A stretch of 64,000 nt of DNA from assembly GCA_946548895.1 (NCBI GenBank), contig CAMNQF010000006.1, positions 1-64,000 of the forward strand. The letters run 5' to 3'. The stretch comes from an uncultured bacterium. GTDB taxonomy: Bacteria; Bacillota; Clostridia; Oscillospirales; Oscillospiraceae. Under the pieces are notes generated by a model that did not search any database, was not told the DNA's origin, and saw only the letters and a list, made by a program, of their open reading frames with translations. Shown here in pieces: positions 17,248 through 26,158 of this stretch (its first letter is position 1; each line of letters begins with the position of its first letter). Both the position numbers and the translations under genes were made by a program.

Positions 17248-17767
17248 CAAAACCACCGGCGGGCTCACTGCGGTCACCGAGGCGGCGATCGGCAGTTTGC
17301 CCAGCATCGCGGACCTGTATGACGATACCCTCCTCCCGGTGGAGCAGCAGGGCGAGGCCCGCCATATGACAGGGGCCCAGTGGAAACGATACGCCCAGGC
17401 CGCGGTATCTGTTTATGTGGACGGCGCAAAAGACGCGGCGGACGCGGCGGCGGACAGTGCGGAAAGTGCGGAAAGGTCCGCGCAGGATGCGGCGGACAGC
17501 GCCGCGAATGCCGCCGGCAGCGCCCAATCCGCCCAGCAGTACAGCGGCAAGCCCCCCATCATCCAAAACGGCACGTGGTGGACCTGGAACGCTGCAAAAC
17601 AGGAGTATGTGGACACCGGCGAGGCTGCCCGGGGCAATTTGATGTATGCCACGTTTTACGTGGACGCGGCCACGGGGACGTTGTACATGGTCACAGATAA
17701 TGAGTACACCGGGCCGCAATTCCGGCTTGACGGCGCAGATTTGGAGGTTGTATTGAATCATGGCTGA
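17240..17767 (+). CDS. Tail fibre-associated protein with Ala-rich coiled coil
   Basis: A 175-residue protein. After a 60-residue start ([33 protein letters not shown]), residues 62-98 are an Ala/Ser/Asp-rich helix with regular spacing ([19 protein letters not shown]) typical of fibre shafts, then a beta-rich domain ([17 protein letters not shown]) of the kind seen in collagen-like phage fibres. Overlaps both neighbours by eight bases. Confidence 0.75.
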   Translation: MADKTTGGLTAVTEAAIGSLPSIADLYDDTLLPVEQQGEARHMTGAQWKRYAQAAVSVYVDGAKDAADAAADSAESAERSAQDAADSAANAAGSAQSAQQYSGKPPIIQNGTWWTWNAAKQEYVDTGEAARGNLMYATFYVDAATGTLYMVTDNEYTGPQFRLDGADLEVVLNHG

Positions 17768-18623
17768 AACAAGCACAAAGCTGGGGAGGGTGTCCCTGGT
17801 TCCACGCGGAAAATATGACCCTGCCGCGGCCTACGACCGCCTGGACCTCGTGGAGTACGAGGGTTCCAGCTATCTGGTCCTCATGAACGGGATCACGGGC
17901 GTAACGCCGGCAGAGGGCCCTTCCTATATGCTGGCCGCGTCAAAGGGAGGAGAGGGCGGCGTCGGTCCGGCGGGACCGCAGGGCCCCCAAGGCGATACTG
18001 GCCCGCAAGGTCCACAGGGTAATACCGGCCCGCAAGGTCCACAGGGTGATGCAGGCCCGCAGGGACCAAAAGGCGACCCCGGCGCGGACGGCACGTCCTT
18101 CACCGTTTTGGGCCGCTATGACACGCTGGCCGCGCTGAAAGCGGCCCATCCCACCGGCAGTGAGGGAGAAGCCTGGGCCGTGGGCAGCGCGGAGGACAAC
18201 GACATCTACCTCTGGGATGTGGACGCGGGCGACTGGAACAGCGTCGGAAGCTTGCAGGGACCGCCCGGCCCGCAAGGCCCGGCAGGTCCAAAGGGTGATA
18301 CGGGCGCGGAGGGCCCCACTGGGCCACAGGGCCCTCCTGGAGCGGGCGGAGCCCAGGGTGAACCGGGTCCAAAGGCCAGCGAAATCACAGTGACCCTTCC
18401 GGCTTCGGGATGGTCTAATGGCACGCAAACGGTCAACAATGCCGGTCTGCTGGCCGATGGATACGGCTATATTCCGGCCCCAGACGCGCAAAGCTTTGAG
18501 ATGTACGCGGCCTGTATGGTTCGGGCGGGCGATGTGGAGACGGACGGAGAGGTCACCTTCCGCTGCTCCGATACACCTACGGAAAATCTGACCGTCAACA
18601 TCATGAGAATTGAGGTGGAGTGA
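17760..18623 (+). CDS. Collagen-like tail fibre protein
   Basis: A 287-residue protein. Residues 1-60 form a carbohydrate-binding-like head ([36 protein letters not shown]), followed by two blocks of Gly-X-Y repeats near residues 66-118 and 163-205 ([19 protein letters not shown] type). Between them is a small globular domain ([20 protein letters not shown]). The end is a beta domain ([18 protein letters not shown]). Collagen-like stretches are common in gut phage fibres and vary in repeat number by recombination. Here the repeats include near-identical 18-base units. Confidence 0.85.
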   Translation: MAETSTKLGRVSLVPRGKYDPAAAYDRLDLVEYEGSSYLVLMNGITGVTPAEGPSYMLAASKGGEGGVGPAGPQGPQGDTGPQGPQGNTGPQGPQGDAGPQGPKGDPGADGTSFTVLGRYDTLAALKAAHPTGSEGEAWAVGSAEDNDIYLWDVDAGDWNSVGSLQGPPGPQGPAGPKGDTGAEGPTGPQGPPGAGGAQGEPGPKASEITVTLPASGWSNGTQTVNNAGLLADGYGYIPAPDAQSFEMYAACMVRAGDVETDGEVTFRCSDTPTENLTVNIMRIEVE

Positions 18624-18626
18624 TCT

Positions 18627-20687
18627 ATGGGGACCGCGTATAACATGACAGGCGGGGGAGCCGGCGGGGGCATCAAGCTGCAATCCATCGCCATCACCGC
18701 GCCCCCCGCCAAGACCAGCTATCTGGCCGGGGAGGTGTTCGACCCCGCCGGCATGGTGGTGACCGCCGCATACTCCAACGGGGCCACCCTGGCCGCCACG
18801 GGGTACGCTGTGGAGCCCTCCGGGCCGCTGGCGGACGGCGTGGAGGCGGTGACGGTGCGGTACACCGAGGGCGGGCGCAGCGCCGCGGCCACCCAGCCCA
18901 TCACGGTGGTCCACCGGCTGACGGGCATATCCATCGAGACGCCCCCGGCCAAAACGGAATACCAGGCGGGGGAGGTCTTTGACCCCGCGGGCATGGCGGT
19001 GCTGGCCGCCTATTCCGACGGCGGCTCCGCGGCGGTGACGGGCTACACCGTCCCCACCGAAGCCTTTGCCGTCCCCGGCCCCCAGACGGTGGCGGTGACA
19101 TACACCGAAAATGGCGTAACCGCCTCCGCCTCCGTTTCCGTCACGGTGGCCCGGCTGGTGATCGAAACGGTTCCGAGTCAGAGCGGGAGCCCCACCTATA
19201 CCGGGGAGGCCATCACGCTGGAGCTGGAGAACTATGATCCGGCCCAGCTCACCCTGGGCGGGACGACCTCGGCGGTGAACGCCGGGGAGTACGCCGCCAC
19301 CGTCACCCCCACGGAGAGCTGGCAGTGGAGCGACGGCACCACCGGGGCAAAGCCCGTGGTCTGGACCATCGGGAAGGCGGCGGGGAGCGTGAGCCTTTCC
19401 CCGGCGTCGGTGACGCTGGACAAGGACCACCTTACGGCGGAGATCCAAGTGGCCAGGGCCGGGGACGGCGCGGTATCCGCCGTATCCAGCGATACCGGCG
19501 TGGCCGCGGTGAGCGTGTCAGGCACGGTGGTGACGGTGTCCAGCGTGGGCCAGGCCAGCGGGACCGCCACAGTGACGGTAGCAGTGGCCGAGGGGTCCAA
19601 TCACCTGGCGGCCAGCGGGATGGCGTTGGTGACGGCCTCCTTTGTCATGATCTACGGCGTGGAGTGGGACTGGACCGACAGCGGCCCCACAAAAGGCACC
19701 CGCACCGACGCGGCGGCGTTTTTCACGGACCCTGTCCCCGCGGTGAACAATGGGACGGGCAGCTCTCCCTTCGACGGCATTATGCCTTGGGCGGGCATGG
19801 TGAGAGAGAACCGCGCCGGCGGCGTTGAGGTCAAGGAGCCGAAGTATTGGTTTAAGTGGACTAAGACGGGAAAGAAACTGAAGCTCCAAATCGCGGCTGG
19901 ACCCGTTGATGGATTCCATGTGGACCCGGTGAACATGGACCGGGGAGACGGCCTGGGGGAGTTGGACTTCTCCTACATCGGAAGGTACCACTGCGCTACA
20001 AGTACCTACAAATCTGAGACCAACAAGGCCCAGCAGGTAAGCATTACTAAAAGCACGGCCCGGACCAAGATTCACAGCCTGGGCGCAAACTTCTGGCAGA
20101 TCGACTTTGCCCAGTTCTGGTATGTTGGGATGCTATATCTGGTGGAGTTCGCTGACTGGAACGGAAATCGAATCGGCCCAGGCTGTTCTATAAACAACTC
20201 CGCAGCAAACAACGGCACTACGGATGATATGCCGTACCACACCGGCACCATAAAATCTGTCCAATCTACTTACGGGTTTGTTCAGTATCGCAACATTGAG
20301 GGCTGGTGGTCTCATATGATGGATTTTATGGATGGCTGCTACTTGAATAGTAATGGTCTGAATGTCATCTTGAATCCCGATCAGTTCAGTGACAGTGCTA
20401 ATGGTGTCCTGGTTGGTAAGCCGGCAAGTGGTTTTCCGTCTGATTTTGCAATTCCAACTCAGGGCGGTTTAGAGTGGGCATTGTATCCCATTGAGGCATC
20501 TGGCAGCACCGAGACGTATGTCCCGGATTCCTGGGGGTTTCCCGGTGCTAATACGTGTCTGACCCACGGTGGGCCTTATAAGTGGAATCAGTTTTATGGT
20601 ATATTTTGCATTGAATTCGTAGCTGCGTCGAACGCTAACATCTTAACCGGCTGCCGCCTCCAGGAACGCCCGCCGAAGACGACATAA
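18627..20687 (+). CDS. Tail fibre/receptor-binding protein with Ig-like repeats
   Basis: A 686-residue protein. Residues 10-170 hold two tandem group-3 bacterial Ig-like repeats (PPAKTSYLAGEVFDPAGMVV and PPAKTEYQAGEVFDPAGMAV), then an MBG-type domain (PTYTGEAITLELENYDPAQL) and a further Ig-like domain (GSVSLSPASVTLDKDHLTAE). The C-terminal 340 residues (from YGVEWDWTDSGPTKGTRTDA) are Trp/Asn-rich and unlike the repeats; base composition falls after about 19860, with more AT, which suggests a swapped receptor-binding module. Likely binds the host surface. Confidence 0.82.
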   Translation: MGTAYNMTGGGAGGGIKLQSIAITAPPAKTSYLAGEVFDPAGMVVTAAYSNGATLAATGYAVEPSGPLADGVEAVTVRYTEGGRSAAATQPITVVHRLTGISIETPPAKTEYQAGEVFDPAGMAVLAAYSDGGSAAVTGYTVPTEAFAVPGPQTVAVTYTENGVTASASVSVTVARLVIETVPSQSGSPTYTGEAITLELENYDPAQLTLGGTTSAVNAGEYAATVTPTESWQWSDGTTGAKPVVWTIGKAAGSVSLSPASVTLDKDHLTAEIQVARAGDGAVSAVSSDTGVAAVSVSGTVVTVSSVGQASGTATVTVAVAEGSNHLAASGMALVTASFVMIYGVEWDWTDSGPTKGTRTDAAAFFTDPVPAVNNGTGSSPFDGIMPWAGMVRENRAGGVEVKEPKYWFKWTKTGKKLKLQIAAGPVDGFHVDPVNMDRGDGLGELDFSYIGRYHCATSTYKSETNKAQQVSITKSTARTKIHSLGANFWQIDFAQFWYVGMLYLVEFADWNGNRIGPGCSINNSAANNGTTDDMPYHTGTIKSVQSTYGFVQYRNIEGWWSHMMDFMDGCYLNSNGLNVILNPDQFSDSANGVLVGKPASGFPSDFAIPTQGGLEWALYPIEASGSTETYVPDSWGFPGANTCLTHGGPYKWNQFYGIFCIEFVAASNANILTGCRLQERPPKTT

Positions 20688-20699
20688 AGGAGGCCCACT

Positions 20700-21362
20700 A
20701 TGGAACTTGAATACATATTCGGAACCCTTAACGGTTCGGAAACCCTCCGCGTGAAAGGCCCGTCCCACACCGAGCTGTCCGGCTTCCAGCAGGTGGCGCA
20801 GGAGTCTCCCGGCGAGACGGTCACCGACCGCTTCCGGGTGGTGCGCAGGCTGAAAAGCGCGGAGGATACAGCGGGCCACTGCTACGACTGGTACGAGATC
20901 GACCGGCATTACCGCACGGTGGACAAGACCCCCGGAGTGTCCGCCCGGGTGGATAAGCTGGCCCCCGGCGTGGAAGCGGCGGCGGTGGCATTCTGCCTTA
21001 TGGCGGAGGCGGGACAGATCGACGCCGCCACCGCCGGGGAGCGGGCGGAGCTGTTCTCCCCGTGGGCCCCCGGTGTGGACTACAAAACAGGCCAGCTGCG
21101 GCGGCGGGAGGGGGCGCTGTACCGCTGCCTCCAGGGCCACCGCTCCCAGGAGGGGTGGGAGCCGGAGAACGTCCCCAATCTCTGGAAGCTGGCCCACGAC
21201 CACGCGGAGCGGTGGCCGGAGTGGTCCCAGCCCATCTGCGCCGGGGACGAATACGGCCAGGGGGCGGAGGTGACCCATGCGGGGGATCACTGGATCAGCG
21301 ATGTGGACGGCAACGTCTGGGAGCCGGGGGTCTACGGCTGGTCCCGGGCGGAAAACGAGTAA
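20700..21362 (+). CDS. Phage protein with carbohydrate-binding-like module
   Basis: A 220-residue protein with AAAGGAGG before ATG 20700. Residues 1-90 resemble small tail proteins that follow fibres in gut phages; the C-terminal half contains a CBM5/12-like pattern (REGALYRCLQGHRSQEGWEPENVPNLWKLA) with spaced aromatics, the usual chitin/GlcNAc-binding signature. It could help bind cell wall glycan, for entry or together with the endolysin. Confidence 0.72.
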   Translation: MELEYIFGTLNGSETLRVKGPSHTELSGFQQVAQESPGETVTDRFRVVRRLKSAEDTAGHCYDWYEIDRHYRTVDKTPGVSARVDKLAPGVEAAAVAFCLMAEAGQIDAATAGERAELFSPWAPGVDYKTGQLRRREGALYRCLQGHRSQEGWEPENVPNLWKLAHDHAERWPEWSQPICAGDEYGQGAEVTHAGDHWISDVDGNVWEPGVYGWSRAENE

Positions 21363-21374
21363 GGAGGATCTGAG

Positions 21375-21848
21375 ATGGAACACGTGAACAGAATCAAGGC
21401 GGCGGTGGCCGCGGTGGCGGGCCTGCTCACCGGCCTGTGGGGCTGGCTGGGCTGGCTGGTGGTGGGCTGGATCGTGTGCATGGTGCTGGACTATGCCACC
21501 GGCTCCATGGCGGCCGCCAAGGAGGGGCAGTGGTCCAGCGCCAGGGCCCGCGAGGGCATCTGGCACAAGTGCGGCATGATCGTGGTGGTCATCGTGGCGG
21601 CGGGCGCGGATCTGCTGCTGGCCACCGTGCTGGCCAACCTGCCGCTGGTGACGCTGCCCTTTGAGTACGCGGGGCTGGTGTGCCCGGTGGTGCTGGTGTG
21701 GTACATCGTGACAGAGCTGGGCTCCATGGCGGAGAACGCCGCCGTCATGGGGGCCCCGGTGCCCCAGTGGCTGCTGAAGCTGCTGGCCCTGAGCAAGGGG
21801 GCCGTGGACGGCGCCGGGGAGCAGATCGGCGGGGATGGCCATGAATAA
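21375..21848 (+). CDS. Phage holin
   Basis: A 157-residue membrane protein of the toxin-secretion/phage-lysis holin family. Hydrophobic segments lie near residues 12-45 (AAVAGLLTGLWGWLGWLVVGWIV), 68-95 (MIVVVIVAAGADLLLATVLA) and 98-120 (YAGLVCPVVLVWYIVTEL). The LDYATGSMAAAKEGQWSSA loop is the family signature. It forms membrane pores that release the endolysin. Overlaps the endolysin start by 14 bases; AAGGAGG is upstream. Confidence 0.92.
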   Translation: MEHVNRIKAAVAAVAGLLTGLWGWLGWLVVGWIVCMVLDYATGSMAAAKEGQWSSARAREGIWHKCGMIVVVIVAAGADLLLATVLANLPLVTLPFEYAGLVCPVVLVWYIVTELGSMAENAAVMGAPVPQWLLKLLALSKGAVDGAGEQIGGDGHE

Positions 21849-23133
21849 CGAGCGCCTGATCTGGGACAAGCTGCTCGCCGCCGGGCTCACCCCGGCGGGG
21901 GCGGCGGGGCTGCTGGGCAACCTCCAGGCGGAGAGCGGCTTGAACCCGCGGAACCTCCAGAACAGCTATGAGGGCAGGCTGGGCATGGCCGACGCTGAGT
22001 ACACCGCCGCCGTGGACCGCGGGGCCTATACCAATTTTGCCGCCGACGGCGCGGGGTACGGGCTGGCCCAGTGGACCTACCCCAGCCGCAAAGCCGCCCT
22101 GCTGGCCTATGCCGGGGCCAGAGGGCGGTCTGTCGGCGACCTGGACACGCAGGTGGGATATCTGCTCCAGGAGCTTCAGACGCTGTTCAAGCCGCTGTGG
22201 GACAAGCTCCGCACCACGGACAGCGTCCGGGAGGCGTCGGACTGCGTGCTGCTCCAGTTTGAGCGGCCCGCCAACCAGAGCGCGGAAAACTGTGCCCGGC
22301 GGGCGGCGTTGGGGGAGCGTTTTTTTGAACTGTACGGAGGAGGGAAGGACATGGAGTACATCATGACGGCGGAGGAGTTCTGCGCCCAGCTCATTGACAT
22401 TGAGCAGAACCGCAAGACGGCCTATATGCTGGGCCCCTGGGGCTGGCCCGCCAACGACAAGATGATTACCCGGGCCACCACCCAGGGCGGCAACGCCAAG
22501 ACCAACCGGCAATGGCTGGGCAAGGCCAACGCCATCAAGGGGCAGGGCTACCTGTTTGACTGCGTGGGGCTCATCAAGGGCGTCCTGTGGGGCTGGAGCG
22601 GCGATATGAGCCGCACCTACGGCGGGGCAGGGTACGCCTGCAACGGCGTGCCCGACTACGACGCCAAGGGGATGATCGACCACTGCCTGGAGGTGTCCAC
22701 CGACTTCACCAGCATCGTCCCCGCTGAGGCTGTCTGGATGGACGGCCACATCGGCGTCTACGTGGGCGGCGGCATGGTGGTGGAGGCCACGCCCAAATGG
22801 GAGGGCGGGGTGCAGCGGTCCACCTGCTCCAATGTCTCCACCCAGCTGATCGGTGGCACCGCCGGGAGCCGCCGGTGGACCAAACACGGCAAGCTGCCCT
22901 GGGTGGACTACTCGGTGGCGAAGAATAAGGAGGGGAACGAAATGCTGACCTATGAGCAGTGGAAGGAATACATGGACCGCTACCGCAAGGAGCAGGCCGG
23001 TCTGCCCGCTTCCGGCTGGGCCAAGGAGGAGCTGGCCGCCGCCGTGGCCGCGGGCATCACCGACGGCAAGCGCCCGCACGACTTTGTGACCCGCGAGGAG
23101 GCCGCTGTCATGGCTGTGAGGAGCGGGCGATAA
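21835..23133 (+). CDS. Multidomain endolysin: lysozyme-type plus NlpC/P60-like plus SLH-like end
   Basis: A 432-residue lysin. Residues 3-165 match the phage tail lysozyme domain (AGLLGNLQAESGLNPRNLQ with the catalytic Glu, YGLAQWTYPSRKAALLAYA). Residues 175-365 resemble an NlpC/P60-type amidase/peptidase: Cys in YLFDCVGLIKG and His in GHIGVYVGGG. The last 60 residues (WKEYMDRYRKEQAGLP to FVTREEAAVMAVRSG) look like an S-layer-homology/wall-binding module. Two predicted activities on one chain would cut both glycan and peptide bonds. Terminates the late operon at a strong hairpin. Confidence 0.85.
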   Translation: MAMNNERLIWDKLLAAGLTPAGAAGLLGNLQAESGLNPRNLQNSYEGRLGMADAEYTAAVDRGAYTNFAADGAGYGLAQWTYPSRKAALLAYAGARGRSVGDLDTQVGYLLQELQTLFKPLWDKLRTTDSVREASDCVLLQFERPANQSAENCARRAALGERFFELYGGGKDMEYIMTAEEFCAQLIDIEQNRKTAYMLGPWGWPANDKMITRATTQGGNAKTNRQWLGKANAIKGQGYLFDCVGLIKGVLWGWSGDMSRTYGGAGYACNGVPDYDAKGMIDHCLEVSTDFTSIVPAEAVWMDGHIGVYVGGGMVVEATPKWEGGVQRSTCSNVSTQLIGGTAGSRRWTKHGKLPWVDYSVAKNKEGNEMLTYEQWKEYMDRYRKEQAGLPASGWAKEELAAAVAAGITDGKRPHDFVTREEAAVMAVRSGR

Positions 23134-23142
23134 GGCAATAAA

Positions 23143-23172
23143 GGAGGACGCCTGACCGCTCAGGCGTCCTCC
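23143..23172. terminator. Strong hairpin ending the late operon
   Basis: GGAGGACGCCTGA, loop CCGC, TCAGGCGTCCTCC: a perfect 13-pair stem ten bases after the endolysin stop. It also contains the stop codon of the leftward gene at 23160, so convergent transcripts are probably separated here. Confidence 0.75.
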
Positions 23173-23327
23173 AATTCGATTTTATCCACTTCCGCTTCAA
23201 ATTTTCGCACCCATTCTTTACACGCCCACTCGATCTCTTTGATCCTGGACCGGCCATAGTATTTTCCGATATAGCTCATTTTTCGGGCCAGCGTCTCATC
23301 CATGACCATGGTAAACTTCAGTTCCAT
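23160..23327 (-). CDS. Small Arc/RHH-like phage protein
   Basis: A 55-residue protein starting at ATG 23327 with GAGGTG upstream. It has a short strand (MELKFTMVMDETLARKMSYI) followed by two helices (YGRSRIKEIEWACKEWVRKFEAEVDKI), a ribbon-helix-helix-like layout. It would be a DNA-binding protein of the lysogeny region. A separate terminator divides it from the genes at 23485-24161. Confidence 0.6.
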   Translation of the reverse strand: MELKFTMVMDETLARKMSYIGKYYGRSRIKEIEWACKEWVRKFEAEVDKIELEDA

Positions 23328-23431
23328 GCAAATCACCTCACGGAAATTGTACCAGCATGAAATGGATACAAGACTTATTAAGTATTGAAACAGTATTGAC
23401 ACATTGAAATAAACGTGATAAAGTAAAAAAT

Positions 23432-23461
23432 ACCTGGCAGAAGCTGTAACTCCTGCCAGGT
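23432..23461 (-). terminator. Rho-independent terminator of the lysogeny operon
   Basis: Read leftward: ACCTGGCAG, a 12-base loop, CTGCCAGGT, then ATTTTTTACTTT. Perfect nine-pair stem with T-run, about 25 bases downstream of the Spo0A-like gene. Confidence 0.75.
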
Positions 23462-23484
23462 AACGTGTGGGACGCGCCGTTCCG

Positions 23485-23829
23485 CTATAGGATGATCCGG
23501 GTGCAGAAATCGGTCAGGATCGCCAGAAACTGAGCATTGGTGGGCTTTCTTTTCAAGGGAAAGCCCGCCAGCTCAGACAGCATCAGTGGATCGTTTTCCC
23601 AGGCCACGGAAACCAACGTACGGATATTGCGCTCCACCGCCTTCCAGTTGGTGCCGCAGTGCGCCGCTACGTCCGGGTAAATCAGCTTGGTAATGAGCCG
23701 GAGCCGCTCCGGGTCACCAATCGAGAGCTGGATGGCGTATACGGCTGGAAAGAAGCCGTTGTAATTCTCTGTGGCGCCCAGACTGTGCAGCAGCCACTGG
23801 ATCAGCTTGGAGTAGCTGGGTGAAATCAT
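23485..23829 (-). CDS. Stand-alone Spo0A C-terminal-like DNA-binding protein
   Basis: A 114-residue protein that aligns by eye with the Spo0A effector domain: LLHSLGATENYNGFFPAVYAI (first helices), LRLITKLIYPDVAAHCGTNWKAVERNIRTLV (the helix-turn-helix with Tyr-Pro-x-Val-Ala and the VERxIR recognition helix) and KRKPTNAQFLAILTD (final helices). No receiver domain precedes it. In Spo0A this part binds 0A boxes (TGTCGAA). The gene overlaps the upstream XRE gene by four bases, so both are co-expressed. A phage-borne copy could tie lysogeny to host sporulation state; this is inference. The host Spo0A is not in the window. Confidence 0.8.
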   Translation of the reverse strand: MISPSYSKLIQWLLHSLGATENYNGFFPAVYAIQLSIGDPERLRLITKLIYPDVAAHCGTNWKAVERNIRTLVSVAWENDPLMLSELAGFPLKRKPTNAQFLAILTDFCTRIIL

Positions 23830-24161
23830 CGGTGCAGCACCTCCAATATTCCGTGGAAGTGGGCAGATACCTCTTCCTGCTCACTGGCTGAGAGTGCCTG
23901 AAACCACTCTACAGCCTGAAGCAGGTATTGCGTGGTGCTGATCTTTTGCACGAGCAGATCGTCGCTGACCAGACTGTCCAGAGAGAGGCCCAGCCCGTCA
24001 GCGATGCGCATGGCGGTATCCAGCGTGGTGTTGCCGCTGATGCGCGCTGATTGCAGCGTGGATTTTGGCACGCCGATCTCGCCAGCGAGCTCTGAAATGG
24101 ACTGTCCCTTGTAAATACGAATGGCCTCCAAATTCCTTGCAAATATCTCATGCTTCTCCAA
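23826..24161 (-). CDS. XRE-family repressor of the lysogeny operon
   Basis: A 111-residue regulator. Residues 8-62 form the helix-turn-helix (SISELAGEIGVPKSTLQSARISGNTTLDTAMRIADGL), with a C-terminal helical dimerisation part (QYLLQAVEWFQALSASEQEEVSAHF). The start codon ATG 24161 is preceded by GGAGGGATTC. It is the likely prophage repressor, first gene of a two-gene leftward operon with the Spo0A-like protein. Confidence 0.85.
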   Translation of the reverse strand: MEKHEIFARNLEAIRIYKGQSISELAGEIGVPKSTLQSARISGNTTLDTAMRIADGLGLSLDSLVSDDLLVQKISTTQYLLQAVEWFQALSASEQEEVSAHFHGILEVLHR

Positions 24162-24202
24162 CAGAATCCCTCCTGTCCCTACTTCATAAGAATAGCGGAT
24201 TC

Positions 24203-24209
24203 TGTCGAA
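24203..24209 (+). promoter_or_regulatory. 0A-box-like heptamer upstream of the repressor
   Basis: TGTCGAA, identical to the Spo0A box core, lies 42 bases before the repressor start. A heptamer alone occurs by chance about once in 8 kb per both strands, so its value comes from its place in the promoter region of an operon that encodes a Spo0A-type DNA-binding domain. Confidence 0.35.
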
Positions 24210-24329
24210 TTGTGGCGGCCGGATGTTCGGATTTCTGTGCGGGCTTTCGCACGGAAGATAGTGTTTTATACTTGATTTCCATAACGCGCTTCCTCTCTAT
24301 ATTGATACAGATTAGCGTTATGGATCTGG

Positions 24330-24361
24330 GAGGCCCACGGCACGCCGGGGGGCCTCTTTTT
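24330..24361 (+). terminator. Terminator-like hairpin at the prophage/element boundary
   Basis: GAGGCCC and GGGCCTC pair around a GC-rich loop and are followed by seven T residues. It faces rightward although no rightward gene precedes it nearby, so it may shield the recombinase region from phage read-through. Confidence 0.5.
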
Positions 24362-24556
24362 TGTGCCCCGAAGTTTGCCCCGAACTGCCCCCAAAGTGCC
24401 CCGAAAACCTGCTTTGCGTTTGGCGTAAAAGCAAGTCCAAAGCGCAACAAAAAACCCCTCAAACCATTCTGTTACTGTTCACAGGGACACAAGTTGAACC
24501 TACCCCAGTTACTGTGGAGCGGGCGGTGGAAGCCGTCCGCTCCCTTCGTTTTAGAC

Positions 24557-26158
24557 TTACGCCAGCATTTTCACGAGTTCCTCAATGGAGGGCAGAGACG
24601 TGATATGCGGCTGGCGTTCACCCGGCTCCATCGGGCTGTCCATGTTTCCAACATCCCGGTAGATGATCTTGACGCTCTGGGCCGAGCTGCGGGAATACTT
24701 GACCGTCCGCTCCCCAATCTCAATGCGCTGGATGAACAGCCGAACCAGTTCCGGCGTCAGCTGGTCAATAACGGTGAACCGCTTGGCCTTTTCAATGAAC
24801 GCTTCTACATTGGCGGCGGACGCTTTCAGCTTTTCCAGCCTGCCCTCCTTCTCTGGGATAGCCTCTTGTAGCGCTTTCTGCTCAGTGTTATAATCGGCGG
24901 AGAGCATTCGGAACTGCTCGGCGGTGATTCGTTGGAGGACATGATCCTCATAGAGACGCTTGAACAGCACGGACAGCTCACCATCCCGTTTCCGCATAGC
25001 GTCCAGTTCCTTTTGGAGCGCGTTCATCTCCTGGCGCAGCTCTTTGCTGTTCTTCTGATTGATGTAGGCTGCAAACTGCCGCTCCTTCATCCGGGCAAAG
25101 TGGGTCACCCGCTGGAGATCGTCCAGCACAATTTTGCACAGCTCATCCTCCCGGATATGGTGGGGAGAACACGCGGTTTTGCCCCGTTTTCCGTAGGTGT
25201 AACACGTAAAATTGTACCTGGCCTTTTTCATCGTGCTGGCCCGGTGGAGTACCATAGGCTTGCCGCAGTCGGCGCAGAAGGCTAACCCAGAGAAGATATT
25301 CGGCTCCTCCATCTGCTTTGGGATGCGCTTTTTGTGTTTCCTCACATCCTGTACGATGTCCCACAGCTCCTGGCTGACCAGCGCCGGGTGGGTATTTTCT
25401 ACCGTGATCTGCTCATCTTCCGGCCTGCGGATCAGCTTTTTGTTTTTGTAGGAGAGTGAGGTGGATCGTAAGCCCACCGTGTGCCCAAGGTAAGCCCTGT
25501 TGTCCAGGATACCCGTCACCGAGCTGCCGCTCCAGTCATAGGGACGAGTGATGTCCACATGGTTATGGGACTTTCCCTCTTTTTGATAGGCGTAATTTGC
25601 AGGTGTCAAAATCTGTTCCTCGGTTAAAATGCGGGCGATTTGGTTCGGGCCTTTCCCGCCGGCACACAACTGGAAAATGCGCTGGACGACGGGAGCGGTG
25701 TCCTCGTCTGGGACGATCTCTTTGCTGTCTGAGGACTTTTTGCGGTAGCCGTAGGGCGGCCTGCCGCCCAAGCGCTCACCCCGCTCTGCCTGCATCTTTT
25801 TCACCGCCCGAACCTTCTTGCTGGTGTCCTTGGCGTGCAGCTCGTTTGCCCAATTTCTGATGGGATTGAAATCGGTGCTGCTCTCCACCAGAGAATCCAC
25901 CCCATCATTGATGGCGATGAAACGGACGCCCTTCGTGGGCAAGTAGAGCTCCGTCAGCTGGCCCACCTGCAAATACTCGCGGCCCAAGCGGGACATATCC
26001 TTAACGATCAGCGTTTCCACCTCGTCCGCTTCGATCATTTCGATGACCTTTTTCCAAGAGGGGCGCTCGAAATTTGTCCCGCTGTACCCATCATCTGCCA
26101 GGAACAGTGCGTTCTCAAATCCATTGTCCTGTGCGTATTTTTCCAACAGCAGGCGCTG
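24557..26158 (-). pseudogene. Large serine recombinase of the outer element, C-terminal fragment
   Basis: About 532 residues of a large serine recombinase. It keeps the end of the resolvase domain (GYSGTNFERPSWKKVIEM, DMSRLGREYL), the recombinase domain (RLGGRPPYGYRKK, GPNQIARILTEEQ), the zinc-ribbon (FCADCGKPMVLHR) and the coiled coil. The catalytic Ser and first 29 residues are missing. Upstream of QRLLLEKYAQDNGF the frame runs into unrelated sequence. The missing start is at 38361-38447, after a 12.2 kb insertion. Internal ATG 26146 could give a product but it would lack the nucleophile. Confidence 0.9.

Larger units (their letters stand above)
24162..24556. other. Gap between prophage repressor and recombinase fragment
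   Basis: No gene is supported. It holds the 0A-like box, an inverted repeat CATAACGC (24280-24287) / GCGTTATG (24315-24322), a terminator-like hairpin with T-run (24330-24361, + strand), and four imperfect copies of a GCCCCGAA-type unit (24362-24409). The boundary between prophage and outer mobilizable element should lie here or close by, but no attachment core can be assigned. Confidence 0.4.

Noticed and set aside
18000-18060. Short tandem units as a CRISPR-like array
   Set aside because: They are in-frame Gly-X-Y collagen repeats inside a fibre gene, without spacers. No CRISPR array was found anywhere in the window.
17940-19448. Leftward open frame (502 codons) opposite the collagen and Ig-like fibre genes
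   Set aside because: Mirror of repetitive GC-rich fibre sequence; Gly/Arg/His-rich with no domain.
24362-24409. GCCCCGAA-like repeats as an attachment site
   Set aside because: No matching copy was found at the other end of either element; the repeats are short and imperfect.
24065-24871. Rightward open frame of 268 codons across the repressor and recombinase end
   Set aside because: Overlaps two well-supported leftward genes; composition and content are those of a shadow frame.
24557-26158. Serine recombinase fragment as the integrase of the 1-24 kb prophage
   Set aside because: Its N-terminal half lies next to the relaxase module at 38.4 kb in the order typical of mobilizable elements, so it belongs to the outer element. 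The phage integrase is probably outside the window.
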